NCBI RefSeq assembly: GCF_000729995.1
Contig: NZ_JNFG01000214.1
Location: forward strand, 310,001-374,000
DNA length: 64,000 nucleotides
DNA from: Caballeronia sordidicola
Lineage (GTDB): Bacteria > Pseudomonadota > Gammaproteobacteria > Burkholderiales > Burkholderiaceae
Direction: 5' to 3'
Below, piece by piece: positions 45,439-55,637 of this stretch; the stretch's first letter is position 1; the number at the start of each line of letters is the position of its first letter. Under the pieces are notes generated by a model. It made no database searches and had not been told where the DNA came from. It saw only the letters and a list, made by a program, of their open reading frames with translations. Made by a program: the position numbers and the translations under genes.

Positions 45439-47652
45439 TTGCCGGCTACGCATACTGGCTCGTTGCCTAAAAAATTCAGTACGCTAAGGGGTGGAATTGC
45501 TGTCGCCCTCCTGAGCCGCGTTTTGCTGTTCAGTACGGTGGTGACGCTGCTGGTGACTGTCCTTCAGCTGTTGCTGAGTTACCAGGCAGCGGTGTTTGGG
45601 TTGCAGAATCGCTTCAATGAAATTGAGGAAGGGTATGCGCGAGGTCTGGGCAACGCGCTGTGGGCCGTCGATCGCAAACGGTTGGAGGACCAGCTCGACG
45701 GAATGCTGCATCTGCCCCTGATCCGTTACGCTGAAGTCCGCGAAACGCAGGACGCGCAACCGCTGACGGTCTCGCGAGGTTCTGCAAAGGTTGAGAACGC
45801 GGTCGTCAGAGAGTTTCCTGTTTATTGCTGTGGCAACGACCGCCACGAGATCGGGATCCTGCATCTGGAAGGTAGCCTGACTGACATCTATCGTGATCTG
45901 TTTCGCCAGGCGTTGGTGATTCTGGTGAGCAACGCGGCGAAAACGTTTCTGGTCGCGCTGTTCATCCTGTTTATGGTACACAGGGTCGCGACGCGCCATC
46001 TTGTCGATATAGCTGCGACGCTGCGAGGACGCGCACCGGACGGCGGTATGGGCCCATTGCGGTTGCGCCGGATACGGCGGAGATCCGACGAACTGGATCA
46101 GCTGGTCGATGTCCTCAACACAATGTTCGAGGGACTCGAGCAGCACGCTGCCGAACTCCGCAGTGCGAACGCGCAGATGGCGGCGATCCTCGACAACATT
46201 CCAGACATCGCCTGGGTAAAAGACACGCACGGTCGATACGTGGGAGCCAACCGAGCCATGGCGCGTGCCCTAGGCTACGCTGAACCGTCTGACATGATCG
46301 ACAAGACCGACTACGACTTGCACCCGTTTGAACGCGCAACGGCATACCGTGCCGACGATGTCGAGGTAATGGAGTCCGGGCGCCGCAAGCGGATCGAAGA
46401 GACGCATATTGAGGCGGATGGTCGCTGTAGATGGGTGGACACGATCAAGACACCTTTCGCCGATGGAAATGGACAACTGGCTGGCACAGTCGGTATTGCC
46501 CGCGACGTGACCGAACGCAGGAAGGTAGAAGAGGAACTCGCGCGAGCGAATGAGAGCCTACGGTCCGAAATCGAAGAGCGTAGGCGCATCGATGCTCGAC
46601 TGCAGTCGAGCGAGGCGCGCTTTCGCGCCATTGTCGAGACGAGCCCGGTGCCACTGTGCATTGTCTCGATGCCATCCGGCGAGATCTTCTACACGAATGA
46701 GCCGTTGCGCGCGCTGTTCGGACTCGATTCACACAACCACGTGATCAGCAACGTCGTTGACCTCTACGTGGATGCTGACGAGCGCGACAGGTTGGTGGAG
46801 CATATGCGCCAGGAGGAGAGTTGTCGCGACACCGAGGTGCATTTCCGCAGACCGGACGGCACGACATTCTGGGCAATGGTGACGGCCCGCGTCGCCACGT
46901 ATGACGATGCTCCGGCAATCTATGTCGGCCTGAACGACATCACGGGGCGCAAGCGAATCGAGCAGGAGCTATTCGAGTCGCGCGAACAGTTGCGCGAGGT
47001 ATCCGCCTACCTGGAGGCGATTCGGGAAGAGGAAAGAAAGCACATTGCCATGGAGGTTCATGATGAACTGGGCCAACTGCTTACCGCGCTGAAGATAGAT
47101 GTGTCGTTGCTCAGGATGCGGCTTTCCGGCGACCCGGACGCCGTGAAGAAGACCGACGAGATGCGTGAGCTCGTTGAAAAGACGATCTGGATGGTGCGCA
47201 ATGTGGCGAACCATCTGCGGCCCGCAGCGCTGAACTATGGCATCGTGTCGGCGCTCGAGTGGCTAGTCAACGACTTTGGTCGCCGCAACGGCATTCCCTG
47301 CAAATTGAGGACCAATGGCTGTGAACCCGTTTTGCCGGACGCGCATGCGACGGCCATATTCCGTATCGTGCAGGCATCACTGACGAATGTCGCACGTCAC
47401 GCTGGGGCGTCGCGGACAGACGTAACGTTGACAGCCAGCAACACGTCGCTTGACCTCCACATCAGCGACGACGGTTGCGGTTTTGATGCGGAGGCCGCGG
47501 CGGAGGGATACTCCTACGGACTGCTCGGCATGAGGGAGCGAGCCCGGCTGATTGGCGCAACGCTGCAGATCGAAAGCGCGCCCGACACGGGTACGGGGAT
47601 TTCGATTCACGTCCCTCTAAGCGACGAACCACAACGATGCTCAGGAATCTGA
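45439..47652 (+). CDS. Membrane PAS sensor histidine kinase (HisKA_3 type)
   Basis: TTG start 7 bases after caggag; 737 residues. Two membrane segments (about 24-49 and 159-183) enclose a periplasmic loop; then HAMP-like linker, PAS domain (AILDNIPDIAWVKDTHGRYV), second PAS (IVETSPVPLCIVSMPSGEIF, with PAC), and a NarX/DegS-type kinase: His in MEVHDELGQLLTALKID, N-box ASLTNVARHAGAS, G-box GLLGMRERA. Such kinases pair with LuxR/NarL regulators; the one that begins inside its 3' end is truncated. Confidence 0.92.
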   Translation: MPATHTGSLPKKFSTLRGGIAVALLSRVLLFSTVVTLLVTVLQLLLSYQAAVFGLQNRFNEIEEGYARGLGNALWAVDRKRLEDQLDGMLHLPLIRYAEVRETQDAQPLTVSRGSAKVENAVVREFPVYCCGNDRHEIGILHLEGSLTDIYRDLFRQALVILVSNAAKTFLVALFILFMVHRVATRHLVDIAATLRGRAPDGGMGPLRLRRIRRRSDELDQLVDVLNTMFEGLEQHAAELRSANAQMAAILDNIPDIAWVKDTHGRYVGANRAMARALGYAEPSDMIDKTDYDLHPFERATAYRADDVEVMESGRRKRIEETHIEADGRCRWVDTIKTPFADGNGQLAGTVGIARDVTERRKVEEELARANESLRSEIEERRRIDARLQSSEARFRAIVETSPVPLCIVSMPSGEIFYTNEPLRALFGLDSHNHVISNVVDLYVDADERDRLVEHMRQEESCRDTEVHFRRPDGTTFWAMVTARVATYDDAPAIYVGLNDITGRKRIEQELFESREQLREVSAYLEAIREEERKHIAMEVHDELGQLLTALKIDVSLLRMRLSGDPDAVKKTDEMRELVEKTIWMVRNVANHLRPAALNYGIVSALEWLVNDFGRRNGIPCKLRTNGCEPVLPDAHATAIFRIVQASLTNVARHAGASRTDVTLTASNTSLDLHISDDGCGFDAEAAAEGYSYGLLGMRERARLIGATLQIESAPDTGTGISIHVPLSDEPQRCSGI

Positions 47653-47726
47653 TAACAGACGACAACTCGATCCTGCGGGATGCATTAAAGCGGCTCCCCG
47701 AGGCGCCAGCAATCGTCGCCGCCTAA
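47637..47726 (+). pseudogene. Response regulator, N-terminal stub
   Basis: ATG at 47637, inside the end of the kinase gene, opens MLRNLITDDNSILRDALKRL: the beginning of a NarL-type receiver (DD pair and first helix). It stops after 29 residues where an IS701-like relic begins. The partner of the upstream kinase is therefore lost. Confidence 0.7.
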
Positions 47727-47981
47727 GAAGCCGCTGCACCCGCTGTAAGATCGCCTGGTCAGACGACGCTGCCTTGACAAAAAACGGTGCAGAGACCGAT
47801 GGTTCGCACTTGCATGAACCGGATCAAGTTGCGCGATTGGCGGCTCGCGCTCTTTCGTCACAGCAGCATCACCCAGCGGGACCGGCAGCCCTTGATGCCG
47901 GCGTGACGCGCGTGTCTTGATCCTTGATCCTTGTGCCAGATGGTTGAGATACGCTTCAAATTCATTGATATCTTCTGTCAT
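47725..47981 (-). pseudogene. IS701-like transposase fragment
   Basis: Reads EFEAYLNHLAQG, GLPVPLGDAAVTKEREPPIA, QLDPVHASANHRSLHRFLSR, parallel to the N-terminus of IS701/ISAs1-like DDE proteins (F-x-Y-x-x-L, LPL, KSVEP, QLDPxHASARHQSLHHF). Short, with a degenerate end; it abuts the truncated response regulator. The gap to 48122 has no gene. Confidence 0.5.
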
Positions 47982-48122
47982 TGCGATCACCCGCAATCTC
48001 TGATAATTCACAGTATCGGAGGGCGCGAACGGCTACCGGAGACGGATGGCCCACGCTTTCGCCCACGAGTTAGCTCGCATCGCCGCAATGGTGCGTCGTC
48101 ACCGGTCTGGGTAGACGAGAGT

Positions 48123-48992
48123 TTATTTTGGAGTCGAGGGATTTCGTCTGAAGTCGTACCATAGCTCAGGACGACCGACAGGCGTGCCGGGTGTCAGCAA
48201 CGGGTTGTTCAGTTCGATCACAGTGCGCGTTTCAAGGCGCGCCTTGCGCAGGCGCTCGCCATAGTATTCCTGGAAGAGCTTGTCGAACGAGCCGTCGGCT
48301 ATGGCCTTCTCGAGCCCATTGCGGATTTCCTGCGCAAGCTTGGTGTTGTTGCGGTTCACCATGAAGTAGGCGTCGTAGAGATAGTGCAGGGCAAGATGGG
48401 GCTCCACTTGCAAGGTATCCGCAACGTTCGCCTGCTCGTCCCAGATTTCCATGATGCTGCGAGGAAAGTAGTCAAAGCGCTTGACTTCGAGCATTTTGAA
48501 TAAGCCTTCGTAGCTCGGAGCGGTGATCACGTTGATCCCGTTCGCTTCGAGGATCTCAGTATCGGGCCAATCCTGCCCCTGCGCGAGCCGTACGCCTTTG
48601 AGGTCCGCCAGCGTCTTGACGCCGGCGAACGCGCCTTGATCGCCTTTTCGGATCAAACCGAGGCGCCATCCCAGCACGCCCTTGTTGATCGGGATACGAA
48701 TCGCCAGCAAGCGTGCCTCACGTTCGGGAGAACTGGGAATCGGGGCGACATCGATCGTTCGACCGGCCGCAAGTTCCCGCACTTGGCGCTCCTGGCTCAT
48801 GGGGAACTCGGCGGTCTGGAGCCGATAGTTAACGCCGGTTTCTGACAACGCAAGCTGCAACAGCCGTAACGCATAGTCGGAGCGATGATCGCCCTCAAAC
48901 TCGGGCTTCGGAAAGCGAACGACTTCGGCACCGGCGACATCCCCATGCCAAACGAGCAGCAGACAAAGGAGTAGTCGAAACATCACGCGCAT
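48123..48992 (-). CDS. Periplasmic solute-binding (SBP_bac_3-like) protein
   Basis: 289 residues with signal peptide (MFRLLLCLLLVWHGDVAGA). Mature sequence has LRLLQLALSETGVNYRLQTA, GVKTLADLKGVRLAQGQDWP, and YFMVNRNNTKLAQEIRNGLE near the C-terminus, as in amino-acid-type binding proteins, but no ABC partners are adjacent. It may be the extracytoplasmic input of a signalling system such as the nearby kinase. Upstream is an integrase relic. Confidence 0.75.
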   Translation of the reverse strand: MRVMFRLLLCLLLVWHGDVAGAEVVRFPKPEFEGDHRSDYALRLLQLALSETGVNYRLQTAEFPMSQERQVRELAAGRTIDVAPIPSSPEREARLLAIRIPINKGVLGWRLGLIRKGDQGAFAGVKTLADLKGVRLAQGQDWPDTEILEANGINVITAPSYEGLFKMLEVKRFDYFPRSIMEIWDEQANVADTLQVEPHLALHYLYDAYFMVNRNNTKLAQEIRNGLEKAIADGSFDKLFQEYYGERLRKARLETRTVIELNNPLLTPGTPVGRPELWYDFRRNPSTPK

Positions 48993-49059
48993 GATTCTCT
49001 CCTATGGCCCTGCAGATGTCAGTTGTAGGTGCAAATAGCACAGGCGAGCGCGAAGCCAC

Positions 49060-49437
49060 CAGGCTGGTCTGCATCTCGTCGAGCTGAAAAGTCTGCCGTC
49101 CAAGCGTAGGGCGCACAGGTATCTTCGATGCGCGCAGGACGTCGATCGCATGTGCGACAGCCGTTGCGCGTTCGAGGGGTTCAGCCTTCGGATGTTTGAG
49201 AAGCGTGACGAGATCGCCACGGTGAAGCTGGCAGGCAGCGGCGACGCGCTGGTGGCGGATGCGCCCAACGACTCCGCGCGCGGACGGCTCCTCGTCTCTA
49301 CCGGGCAAGTAGCGGACGACCGCTTCCCGGTCGGACAGACCCGCGTACCACGCCCGCAGTGTGGCCAGCATATCGGCATAGGGAAAGTCGTCCGGTGGCT
49401 GCGCAGAAGCAGCGGGCGAGCGAAGTGGGTTTTCATG
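49060..49437 (-). pseudogene. Integrase N-terminal (DUF3701-like) fragment
   Basis: Frame: PPDDFPYADMLATLRAWYAG, LSDREAVVRYLPGRDEEPSA, RGVVGRIRHQRVAAACQLHR, DDL-like and LKHPKAEPLERATAVAHAID. This matches the N-terminal domain found ahead of tyrosine recombinases in Burkholderiaceae mobile elements. No catalytic domain follows and the frame opens after a stop, so it is a relic. Confidence 0.55.
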
Positions 49438-49587
49438 AAGGCGAGTTTAGCCTGAAAACGTCCCCATTAATGCCGTGGCAAATAGCGAGGGCGAATCGGT
49501 TAAAATATTGCCTGATTGAATTGCGAACGCACGAATGGACAAGCTAATAATTGCTCTGGTGAAAATGGTCGATGGATCGAGATTTTC

Positions 49588-49614
49588 AGATAAATAAGGA
49601 TGCCTTATTTATCT
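49588..49614. repeat. Perfect AT-rich hairpin/palindrome
   Basis: agataaataagg (49588-49599) and ccttatttatct (49603-49614) are exact complements with a 3-base loop. It lies in the 49438-50196 gap, which shows no gene, and its composition differs sharply from the GC-rich surroundings. Confidence 0.65.
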
Positions 49615-50196
49615 AACGAAACGGTGTTCCAAACGGCGGATTCAGCGGTATCCTTGAATCCAAGAACGGATAAGTCGAACTGACCCTTGCGAAGGTTCTG
49701 TTGCAGTACGGCGTTCCGCTACGGAAATTTTCAAGGTAGCTGTTGCCTCAACGACTGCGTTCAGGGAACCATTGTCTCCTGGTTACGGCGGTTGTGGGGC
49801 GACGCCTTGGTCATCAATGCAATCCGGGTTCAGATGCAAAGCACCTACGCGCTGCGAGTTGCGCGTGCGGTCTTTCATCGCCTGTCCGCACCCCGACGCT
49901 ACGCCTGCGGTTCTACTACTGGGACGGAGGCAGGCCCGCTATATGATTATCAAAACCAAGGCGGAGCCTGTAACTGGCGCCCCAGTGCAAACCTAGACCG
50001 TGATTTCGCGGTCGAAGTGACGGACGTTGAACAAAAAGTCCATGTTTTTCAGCTTACTCATTGCAGGTTCGAGCTCGTCAAAATCCGAACACAACCCACC
50101 GGCCCGTATGATTTTCATTGCAATCATTTTTTCTCATCGCCCGATCTTATGCGAGCGTCCCGGCAAGTTGCCAATGCCCATTGCTATCAACGCCTT

Positions 50197-51429
50197 TCAT
50201 AAGCTCACGCAATTGCGTCCGCGGCGTTTTGACCGGTAGAGTGCATCGTCGGCTGCCTGGATCACTGCTTCCGGACCTTCGCCAAGGTTGGTCGTCGAAG
50301 AAGCGCCGACGCTGACTGTCACCACATCAATGCCATCGTCTCGACCGCCATGCGGTAGTGCCGCATTCACCACGGCATCGCACAATTGTTGCGCTACGAC
50401 TCGTGCATCAATTTGATTGGCATTGCGCAACAGCACCGCAAATTCCTCACCGCCATAGCGCGCAACAAGATCGTTCGCATTTCTCAGATTCGCGTTCAGA
50501 ACCGCTGCGACCCTCTGAAGGCATACATCACCGACGGGATGGCCATATTGATCATTGAAAGCTTTGAAAAAATCGACGTCAATCATCAAGATCGCGAGTG
50601 GTTGTCGCGATGCGCGACATCCCGCTATCGCTTCTTTGAGATGTTCGCCAAAACACCGTCGATTGGCAATCTGGGTGAGGTGATCGATATTTGAAAGTAG
50701 TGAAAGCTTTAACTGCGACTCATAGAGTTCTACAAGCTGCCGATTGGTTTCGGCGACAAGAATGAAAAGTCCAATAATCAGAAGGGGAACCAGCACGGCT
50801 AGCAACGCGTACCCCTTATCATCGGTTAGCACCGACCCCGCCATGACGGGCACTAAGCTGGTTAGCAACTGCCACCTGGCAAGACGCGGCAACGCCGCAT
50901 TGCGGACGGCGACCGCCCCGCCCGTAGCTACGTTGGACACGACCATGATCAGATAGATAACGGGATCATGGGAGTACGCCAGACAATAAAAAGTTAAAAC
51001 TCCCCAGCAAATCGACGATCCAACGGCCGTCACTCCAAAAGCCAAGACTGATTGTTCAAGGTCAATCCATGCATCTGTCTGCGTAAGGCGTTTAAAGCTA
51101 ACGATAATTTCGCAGCGAATGAGCAGCAGCGTGCTGCACAGAATAGTCATTGCCAACACAAAGCCGTCGTCGCGACGTGCAAAGGCAACGGCACCGCACA
51201 TGATGCTTGCTAACCCGACCATCAGAACGTTGCTCGCACGCCCGAACAACATGAATATCAGACGTCGACGGATCTCATAGGCGCGAGCTCGCTCGGGCCG
51301 GCTTTGGAACAGACGGGAAGTGACATCGCCCAAACGGGAGAGGATGACCGTCTGGCCTTCAGCCTCCTCGAGGGGTTGCGTTGATGACGCAGCTGTCGAT
51401 GTTGATTCGTCATGCATTGGCATGTTCAT
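50197..51429 (-). CDS. GGDEF diguanylate cyclase, membrane-bound
   Basis: Start at 51429 after ggaagtccagc; 410 residues. About five or six membrane helices in residues 55-235 form a sensor, then a GGDEF domain: DHLTQIANRRCFGEHLKEAI, metal-binding DVDFFKAFNDQYGH, signature RYGGEEF. It should make cyclic di-GMP. The RxxD inhibitory site expected five residues ahead of GGEEF is absent (NAND instead), implying no product inhibition at that site. Monocistronic. Confidence 0.92.
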   Translation of the reverse strand: MNMPMHDESTSTAASSTQPLEEAEGQTVILSRLGDVTSRLFQSRPERARAYEIRRRLIFMLFGRASNVLMVGLASIMCGAVAFARRDDGFVLAMTILCSTLLLIRCEIIVSFKRLTQTDAWIDLEQSVLAFGVTAVGSSICWGVLTFYCLAYSHDPVIYLIMVVSNVATGGAVAVRNAALPRLARWQLLTSLVPVMAGSVLTDDKGYALLAVLVPLLIIGLFILVAETNRQLVELYESQLKLSLLSNIDHLTQIANRRCFGEHLKEAIAGCRASRQPLAILMIDVDFFKAFNDQYGHPVGDVCLQRVAAVLNANLRNANDLVARYGGEEFAVLLRNANQIDARVVAQQLCDAVVNAALPHGGRDDGIDVVTVSVGASSTTNLGEGPEAVIQAADDALYRSKRRGRNCVSL

Positions 51430-52264
51430 GCTGGACTTCCCAAGCCTGCTTGATACCGAAGACAAGGAACGTATGCAGTCCGGCCGCAATGGGTCCCCAT
51501 CGTTCGAGAGATCAGCGCGGATCCATCTACGAGACGATTTGCTTCGCCATTGCACGCGTCTGCTTGTCGGTCACCGCGGCGAAGATCCCCTGCCTGTCGT
51601 TCGCGCAAGGGATGCCAACCTGTCCCAGGCACCGGTAATCTTCGAACACTTCTTATCCGCGATTGTCATGTTTACGGCGAGCTATCCGGATTCTTTAGCC
51701 AACGCCATGGAGATCGGCAAGAAGACATAGGAAGCAAACGACGTACGTTGCCAACTCCCTAAGCCGAAATTCTCGCACCTGCGCCATAAAATATGTCGAC
51801 GCGATAGTCGTCTGGCAAAGGTCGCATTGTCGACCTTTGAGACGCGTCGAACAGGACGAGGATCGGTCGGTTTATGAGCGGTGCCTCGAGCCAAGGCCAG
51901 GTCGGCGGCGTACCGAGGCAGGCTTTGAACAGCCCCGTCCCCGTCTTGCCGAACGTCTCAGAATCGAGGCCGAGCCATAGCAGGTCAATGTGGTTTGATG
52001 CGCAGTACGGTGAGGGCACCACGACGACGTGCCAAGTGCATCAGGTCCATGGATTCAATTACACGTGCATGTTGGCATGTGCTCGGCGAGGGTTTGTTCC
52101 TCTAAAGGGGAGGACTGCGCTGCCGTAAAGCAGAGGCAGACGTACCGCCTACCGTTTGCCGCAAAGAGCGCTGTTATGTCAGATGTACCACGCATGCTGA
52201 CAGAACAAAAGCGCGTTCCCGGCCATTGGGCGTTCTCATTTCATGTAGACGGGAGCAAAAACAA
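51430..52264. other. Intergenic stretch with no confident gene
   Basis: 835 bases. The only protein-like frame is on the reverse strand near 51759-52022 (SQRSTMRPLPDDYRVDIFYG), which I cannot assign and which lacks a good start. It contains the promoter of the chemoreceptor gene at its right end. Confidence 0.35.
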
Positions 52265-54016
52265 ATGAATCTCAGACAGATGACCGTCAAGGCGAAATTG
52301 AGCACGGGCTTTGGCGTGCTTGCCGCTATTGTTCTGGTTGTATCGGGCCTGTCAGTGAAAGCATTGAACGACTCGAACGAGCGATTTTCTAGCTACGTTG
52401 CAGGCATCAGCGCACGCGCTGACATGGCAATGCGTGTTCGGACCGCCGTCGATCGGCGCGTCATCGCCACCAATAATCTCGTACTGTTAACCAAACCCGC
52501 CGACCTCGAAACCGAGAAGGCCGCGGTCATCCAGGCGCGGGATGACGTCCAGTCCCGTCTTCGTAAGCTGAATGAAATGATAGCCAGCGCGACTGACACG
52601 AGCGAGAAAGCCCGTAGTCTCGTGGCCGAGATCAACCGTATCGAAACGGCCTATGGGCCGGTAGCGCAGGCGATTGTCGATCTCTCTCTCGACAACAAGC
52701 GTGACGAAGCCGTGACGAAGATAAACGAGGAAGGAAGACCACTGCTTGCGGCATTGATCAAGGCGACCAACGTTTATTCGACGTTCACCGCTGGCCGTGC
52801 GGCGCAGATGGTGGAAGAGGGCGCTCAGCACGGCGCGAGCCAGCGCAATCTGCTGATCGCAATCTGTGTAGCTGCGCTTGGGGTGGCCGCGTTAGCTGGT
52901 GTGCTGATTACTCGCGGTTTGACGCGTGCCTTGGGTGCCGAGCCTGCAGCCCTGGGCGAGGTCGCTGAACGCATCGCCGGTGGCGATTTGAGTCCCGTGC
53001 CGGGTGTACAGCACGCGCCGGCTGGCAGTGTGCTCGCGTCCATGGGCGAGATGCAAGGCAGCCTGGTCAAGCTGATCGGTCAGGTTCGAAGTGCGGCTGA
53101 GAGCATCGCCAGCGGGTCGAGCCAGATTGCGGCGGGCAACGTGGACTTGTCTTCGCGCACCGAAGAACAAGCAGCATCGCTGGAAGAAACGGCAGCCAGC
53201 ATGGAAGAGCTGACGTCGACGGTGAAGCAGAACGCCGAGAGCGCGCAGCAAGCGAGCTCACTTTCCGCCAACGCATCCGAAGTAGCGCAAAAGGGCAATG
53301 TGGTGGTGAGCCGGGTCGTCGACACGATGGGTGAAATCAGCCAAAGCTCGACAAAGATCGCGGATATCACCGGGATCATCGAAGGGATTGCCTTCCAGAC
53401 CAACATCCTTGCACTGAACGCGGCAGTCGAAGCCGCGCGTGCCGGTGAGCAGGGGCGTGGCTTCGCGGTTGTCGCGAGCGAAGTGCGCAGCCTCGCGCAA
53501 CGTTCGTCGAGCGCGGCGAAGGAAATCAAGGATTTGATCGCGACCTCGGTGCAGAAGGTTCAGGATGGTTCGGCGCTGGCCGCAGACGCTGGCAAGACGA
53601 TGTCCGACGTCACGCAGGCCATCTCGCGCGTGACCGACATCATGGGCGAGATCGCTGCCGCCTCCGGGGAGCAGAGCCGCGGAATCGAGCAGGTCAATCA
53701 GGCGATCACACAGATGGACGAAGTCACGCAGCAAAACGCTGCGCTGGTGGAAGAAGCAGCGGCGGCCTCTCAATCGCTGGAAGAACAGGGTCGGCGTTTA
53801 ACGGAGTCCGTGGCTTTTTTCCGCCTCGGTGCGGCGGCTCACGATCACGCAGCCGATCGAGCAACCGTGGCGCCGCGCCGCTTGGCACCGGCTAAGCGCC
53901 AGACAGCGCCGACCACCAAGACAGCGGCGCCGCTCGCCAAGCGGTCGACCGCGCGAGCCGTACTCGCCCCCGCAGGTGCCACGGCGTCCACCAGCGCGGC
54001 GTGGGAAACGTTTTGA
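52265..54016 (+). CDS. Methyl-accepting chemotaxis protein
   Basis: Start at 52265, 583 residues. TM1 about 11-33, a periplasmic four-helix-bundle-like domain, TM2 about 190-213, HAMP ([15 protein letters not shown]), methylation helices and the conserved tip [40 protein letters not shown]. The last residues AWETF form a CheR/CheB-tethering pentapeptide, preceded by a flexible Ala/Pro/Thr linker. Directly followed by cheW. Ligand unknown. Confidence 0.94.
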   Translation: MNLRQMTVKAKLSTGFGVLAAIVLVVSGLSVKALNDSNERFSSYVAGISARADMAMRVRTAVDRRVIATNNLVLLTKPADLETEKAAVIQARDDVQSRLRKLNEMIASATDTSEKARSLVAEINRIETAYGPVAQAIVDLSLDNKRDEAVTKINEEGRPLLAALIKATNVYSTFTAGRAAQMVEEGAQHGASQRNLLIAICVAALGVAALAGVLITRGLTRALGAEPAALGEVAERIAGGDLSPVPGVQHAPAGSVLASMGEMQGSLVKLIGQVRSAAESIASGSSQIAAGNVDLSSRTEEQAASLEETAASMEELTSTVKQNAESAQQASSLSANASEVAQKGNVVVSRVVDTMGEISQSSTKIADITGIIEGIAFQTNILALNAAVEAARAGEQGRGFAVVASEVRSLAQRSSSAAKEIKDLIATSVQKVQDGSALAADAGKTMSDVTQAISRVTDIMGEIAAASGEQSRGIEQVNQAITQMDEVTQQNAALVEEAAAASQSLEEQGRRLTESVAFFRLGAAAHDHAADRATVAPRRLAPAKRQTAPTTKTAAPLAKRSTARAVLAPAGATASTSAAWETF

Positions 54017-54051
54017 ACCCGGCTCACATTGCGCACTCGGAGGATTTGATC

Positions 54052-54609
54052 ATGGACACGATTCAAGAGGGCGCTCACGCCGCAACGGTCTTGGCAGCGT
54101 CCTCCGCGCAAGCGGGGCACCCACCCCAGGTGGCCGCGTCCCAAGCCGGTGGCGAGTTCCTGATTTTTAACCTGGGGGCCGAAGAGTACGGCATCGAAAT
54201 CCAGCACGTTCAGGAAATTCGCTCGTATGATCTCCCGACCAGCATCGCAAACGCGCCTGCTTTTATCAAAGGGGTGATCAATCTACGGGGCGTTATTACA
54301 CCGATCCTGGATCTGAGGATCAAATTTGGCCTCAAGTCGGTGCAATACGATGAACTAACCGTCGTCATTGTGGTGAATGTCGGCAAGCGTGTCGTTGGCG
54401 TCGTGGTGGATTCGGTCAGCGATGTACTGGCTCTGGATAGCGGCCAGATCAGCCCCGTTCCGGAACTTGGCTGCGCAGCCGATGTTGGCTTCATCACAGG
54501 AATCGGTACGGCGCCCGGCGACGCGCATGAACGGATGCTCATTCTCGTTGACATCGACAACTTGATTTCCTCGGCAGACGTTGGCTTACCCGAGATGGAA
54601 TTGCATTAA
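54052..54609 (+). CDS. cheW: Chemotaxis coupling protein CheW
   Basis: Start at 54052 after cggaggatttgatc; 185 residues, with an N-terminal extension of about 35 residues over the usual CheW. Core: EFLIFNLGAEEYGIEIQHVQ, IKGVINLRGVITPILDLRIK, VVIVVNVGKRVVGVVVDSVS. Couples receptors to CheA. 35 bases after the receptor gene; no cheA or cheY in the window. Confidence 0.92.
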   Translation: MDTIQEGAHAATVLAASSAQAGHPPQVAASQAGGEFLIFNLGAEEYGIEIQHVQEIRSYDLPTSIANAPAFIKGVINLRGVITPILDLRIKFGLKSVQYDELTVVIVVNVGKRVVGVVVDSVSDVLALDSGQISPVPELGCAADVGFITGIGTAPGDAHERMLILVDIDNLISSADVGLPEMELH

Positions 54610-54789
54610 GCGTATAGGTCTGGATCCGCTTGGGGACGAAGCGTCCCCGTAGGGCGGTCTCAAACCGAAGCGCAACACAGTGGCCAATGATTAGAGCCTT
54701 GAGTTTTTTTGGCTGAAGCAAGTTTCGCAGCGAAGACCTTAAGTGTGTGGAATTCCCCTCATCTGACTGAGCTTGGTTGAACCCCATTG

Positions 54790-54985
54790 CATCATTAAAA
54801 TGTCGTGACCGAGCCTTGGTGATTGCCGACAGCGCGCTCATGCGCACAACTCGGCGCGACCGCTGGTAGCCCGCGAAGTCATCGCACACCAAGTGGCCGC
54901 ACCATGGATCGAGGAAGGCTCGCGCATGTTCTGGCGCGGCTCTCGGTGAAGTCGTAAACGACCGCCTTCATTTGTTCGAATGCCA
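54790..54985 (-). pseudogene. IS66-family transposase relic
   Basis: One frame reads AVVYDFTESRA; one base on, another reads EHARAFLDPWCGHLVCDDFA, GYQRS. Joined they give the IS66 core (VVYDF-x-x-RA-x-EHARAFL, G-x-LVCDDYAGY). About 65 residues survive. The remainder of 54610-55470 contains no gene. Confidence 0.65.
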
Positions 54986-55473
54986 CCGGGCAATATATCC
55001 AGAGATAGGCGCATTGTGTATTCCCTGTGTGGATTTTCGAAAGAACTAAATTGAGGCATCCTCTCCGGAAGGAGTAGTAGTGAAACTCGCCGCGCGAATA
55101 TCCGCGTCTCGGAGCGTCACGGTCGCACTGGTTGTGCTCGCATGGGTTTTTGGTGATTTATAACTTTCGCGTTTAACAGACGTCAGCATGAGGTGTTCGT
55201 CTCTTTCGCCGAAGTTAATGTTTTTCGTATGGTCGAGCATTGGTCTGGCGTTACTCCTCGGGACGGGAATGTCGCTAGTTGTCGACTCGCTAGACAAACA
55301 CCGAACAAAGATTAGTATGCCTAGATAACGTCGTCCGACGAAGGTTTTGGAAGCGCGCGGTAGTCGCTTTCCAACTTCGAACGACGGCGTTTCTCGCCTT
55401 TGGCGATCAGAGTATAAGCCTGTCCGACACCTTAACCGGTCGATACGGGATGTTGCGTATACCGAAAATATAG

Positions 55474-55487
55474 TTAACGAACGTTAA
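55474..55487. promoter_or_regulatory. Palindrome upstream of sigma-54 promoter, activator-site candidate
   Basis: ttaacg-aa-cgttaa is perfectly symmetric and lies about 110 bases upstream of the -24 element, the usual distance for an enhancer-type activator site. A half-site ttaacga occurs at 62774-62780, upstream of the other sigma-54 promoter. Confidence 0.5.
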
Positions 55488-55583
55488 GAATATTTACGGT
55501 AAAAAACTAAACTCAAGAGGACATTCCAAATTTAATCAATAAAAATAAGATATTTTTCAAAGAGTTATGCTCAACTCTGAGTT

Positions 55584-55600
55584 CTGGCCCGGATGCTGCC
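55584..55600 (+). promoter_or_regulatory. Sigma-54 promoter of the acyl-CoA operon
   Basis: ctggcccggatgctgcc has the invariant GG (55586-55587) and GC (55598-55599) ten bases apart and agrees with TGGCAC-N5-TTGC at most positions. Transcription would start near 55611, giving a short leader that contains two ctttaaag blocks able to form a hairpin. Confidence 0.7.
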
Positions 55601-55637
55601 TTTAAAGGGAGACTTTCCTTTAAAGCGTGGAGACGAC

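Noticed and set aside
51759-52022. Reverse frame of 87 residues
   Set aside because: Some protein-like sequence, but no credible start, no recognised family and no context; left as unassigned.
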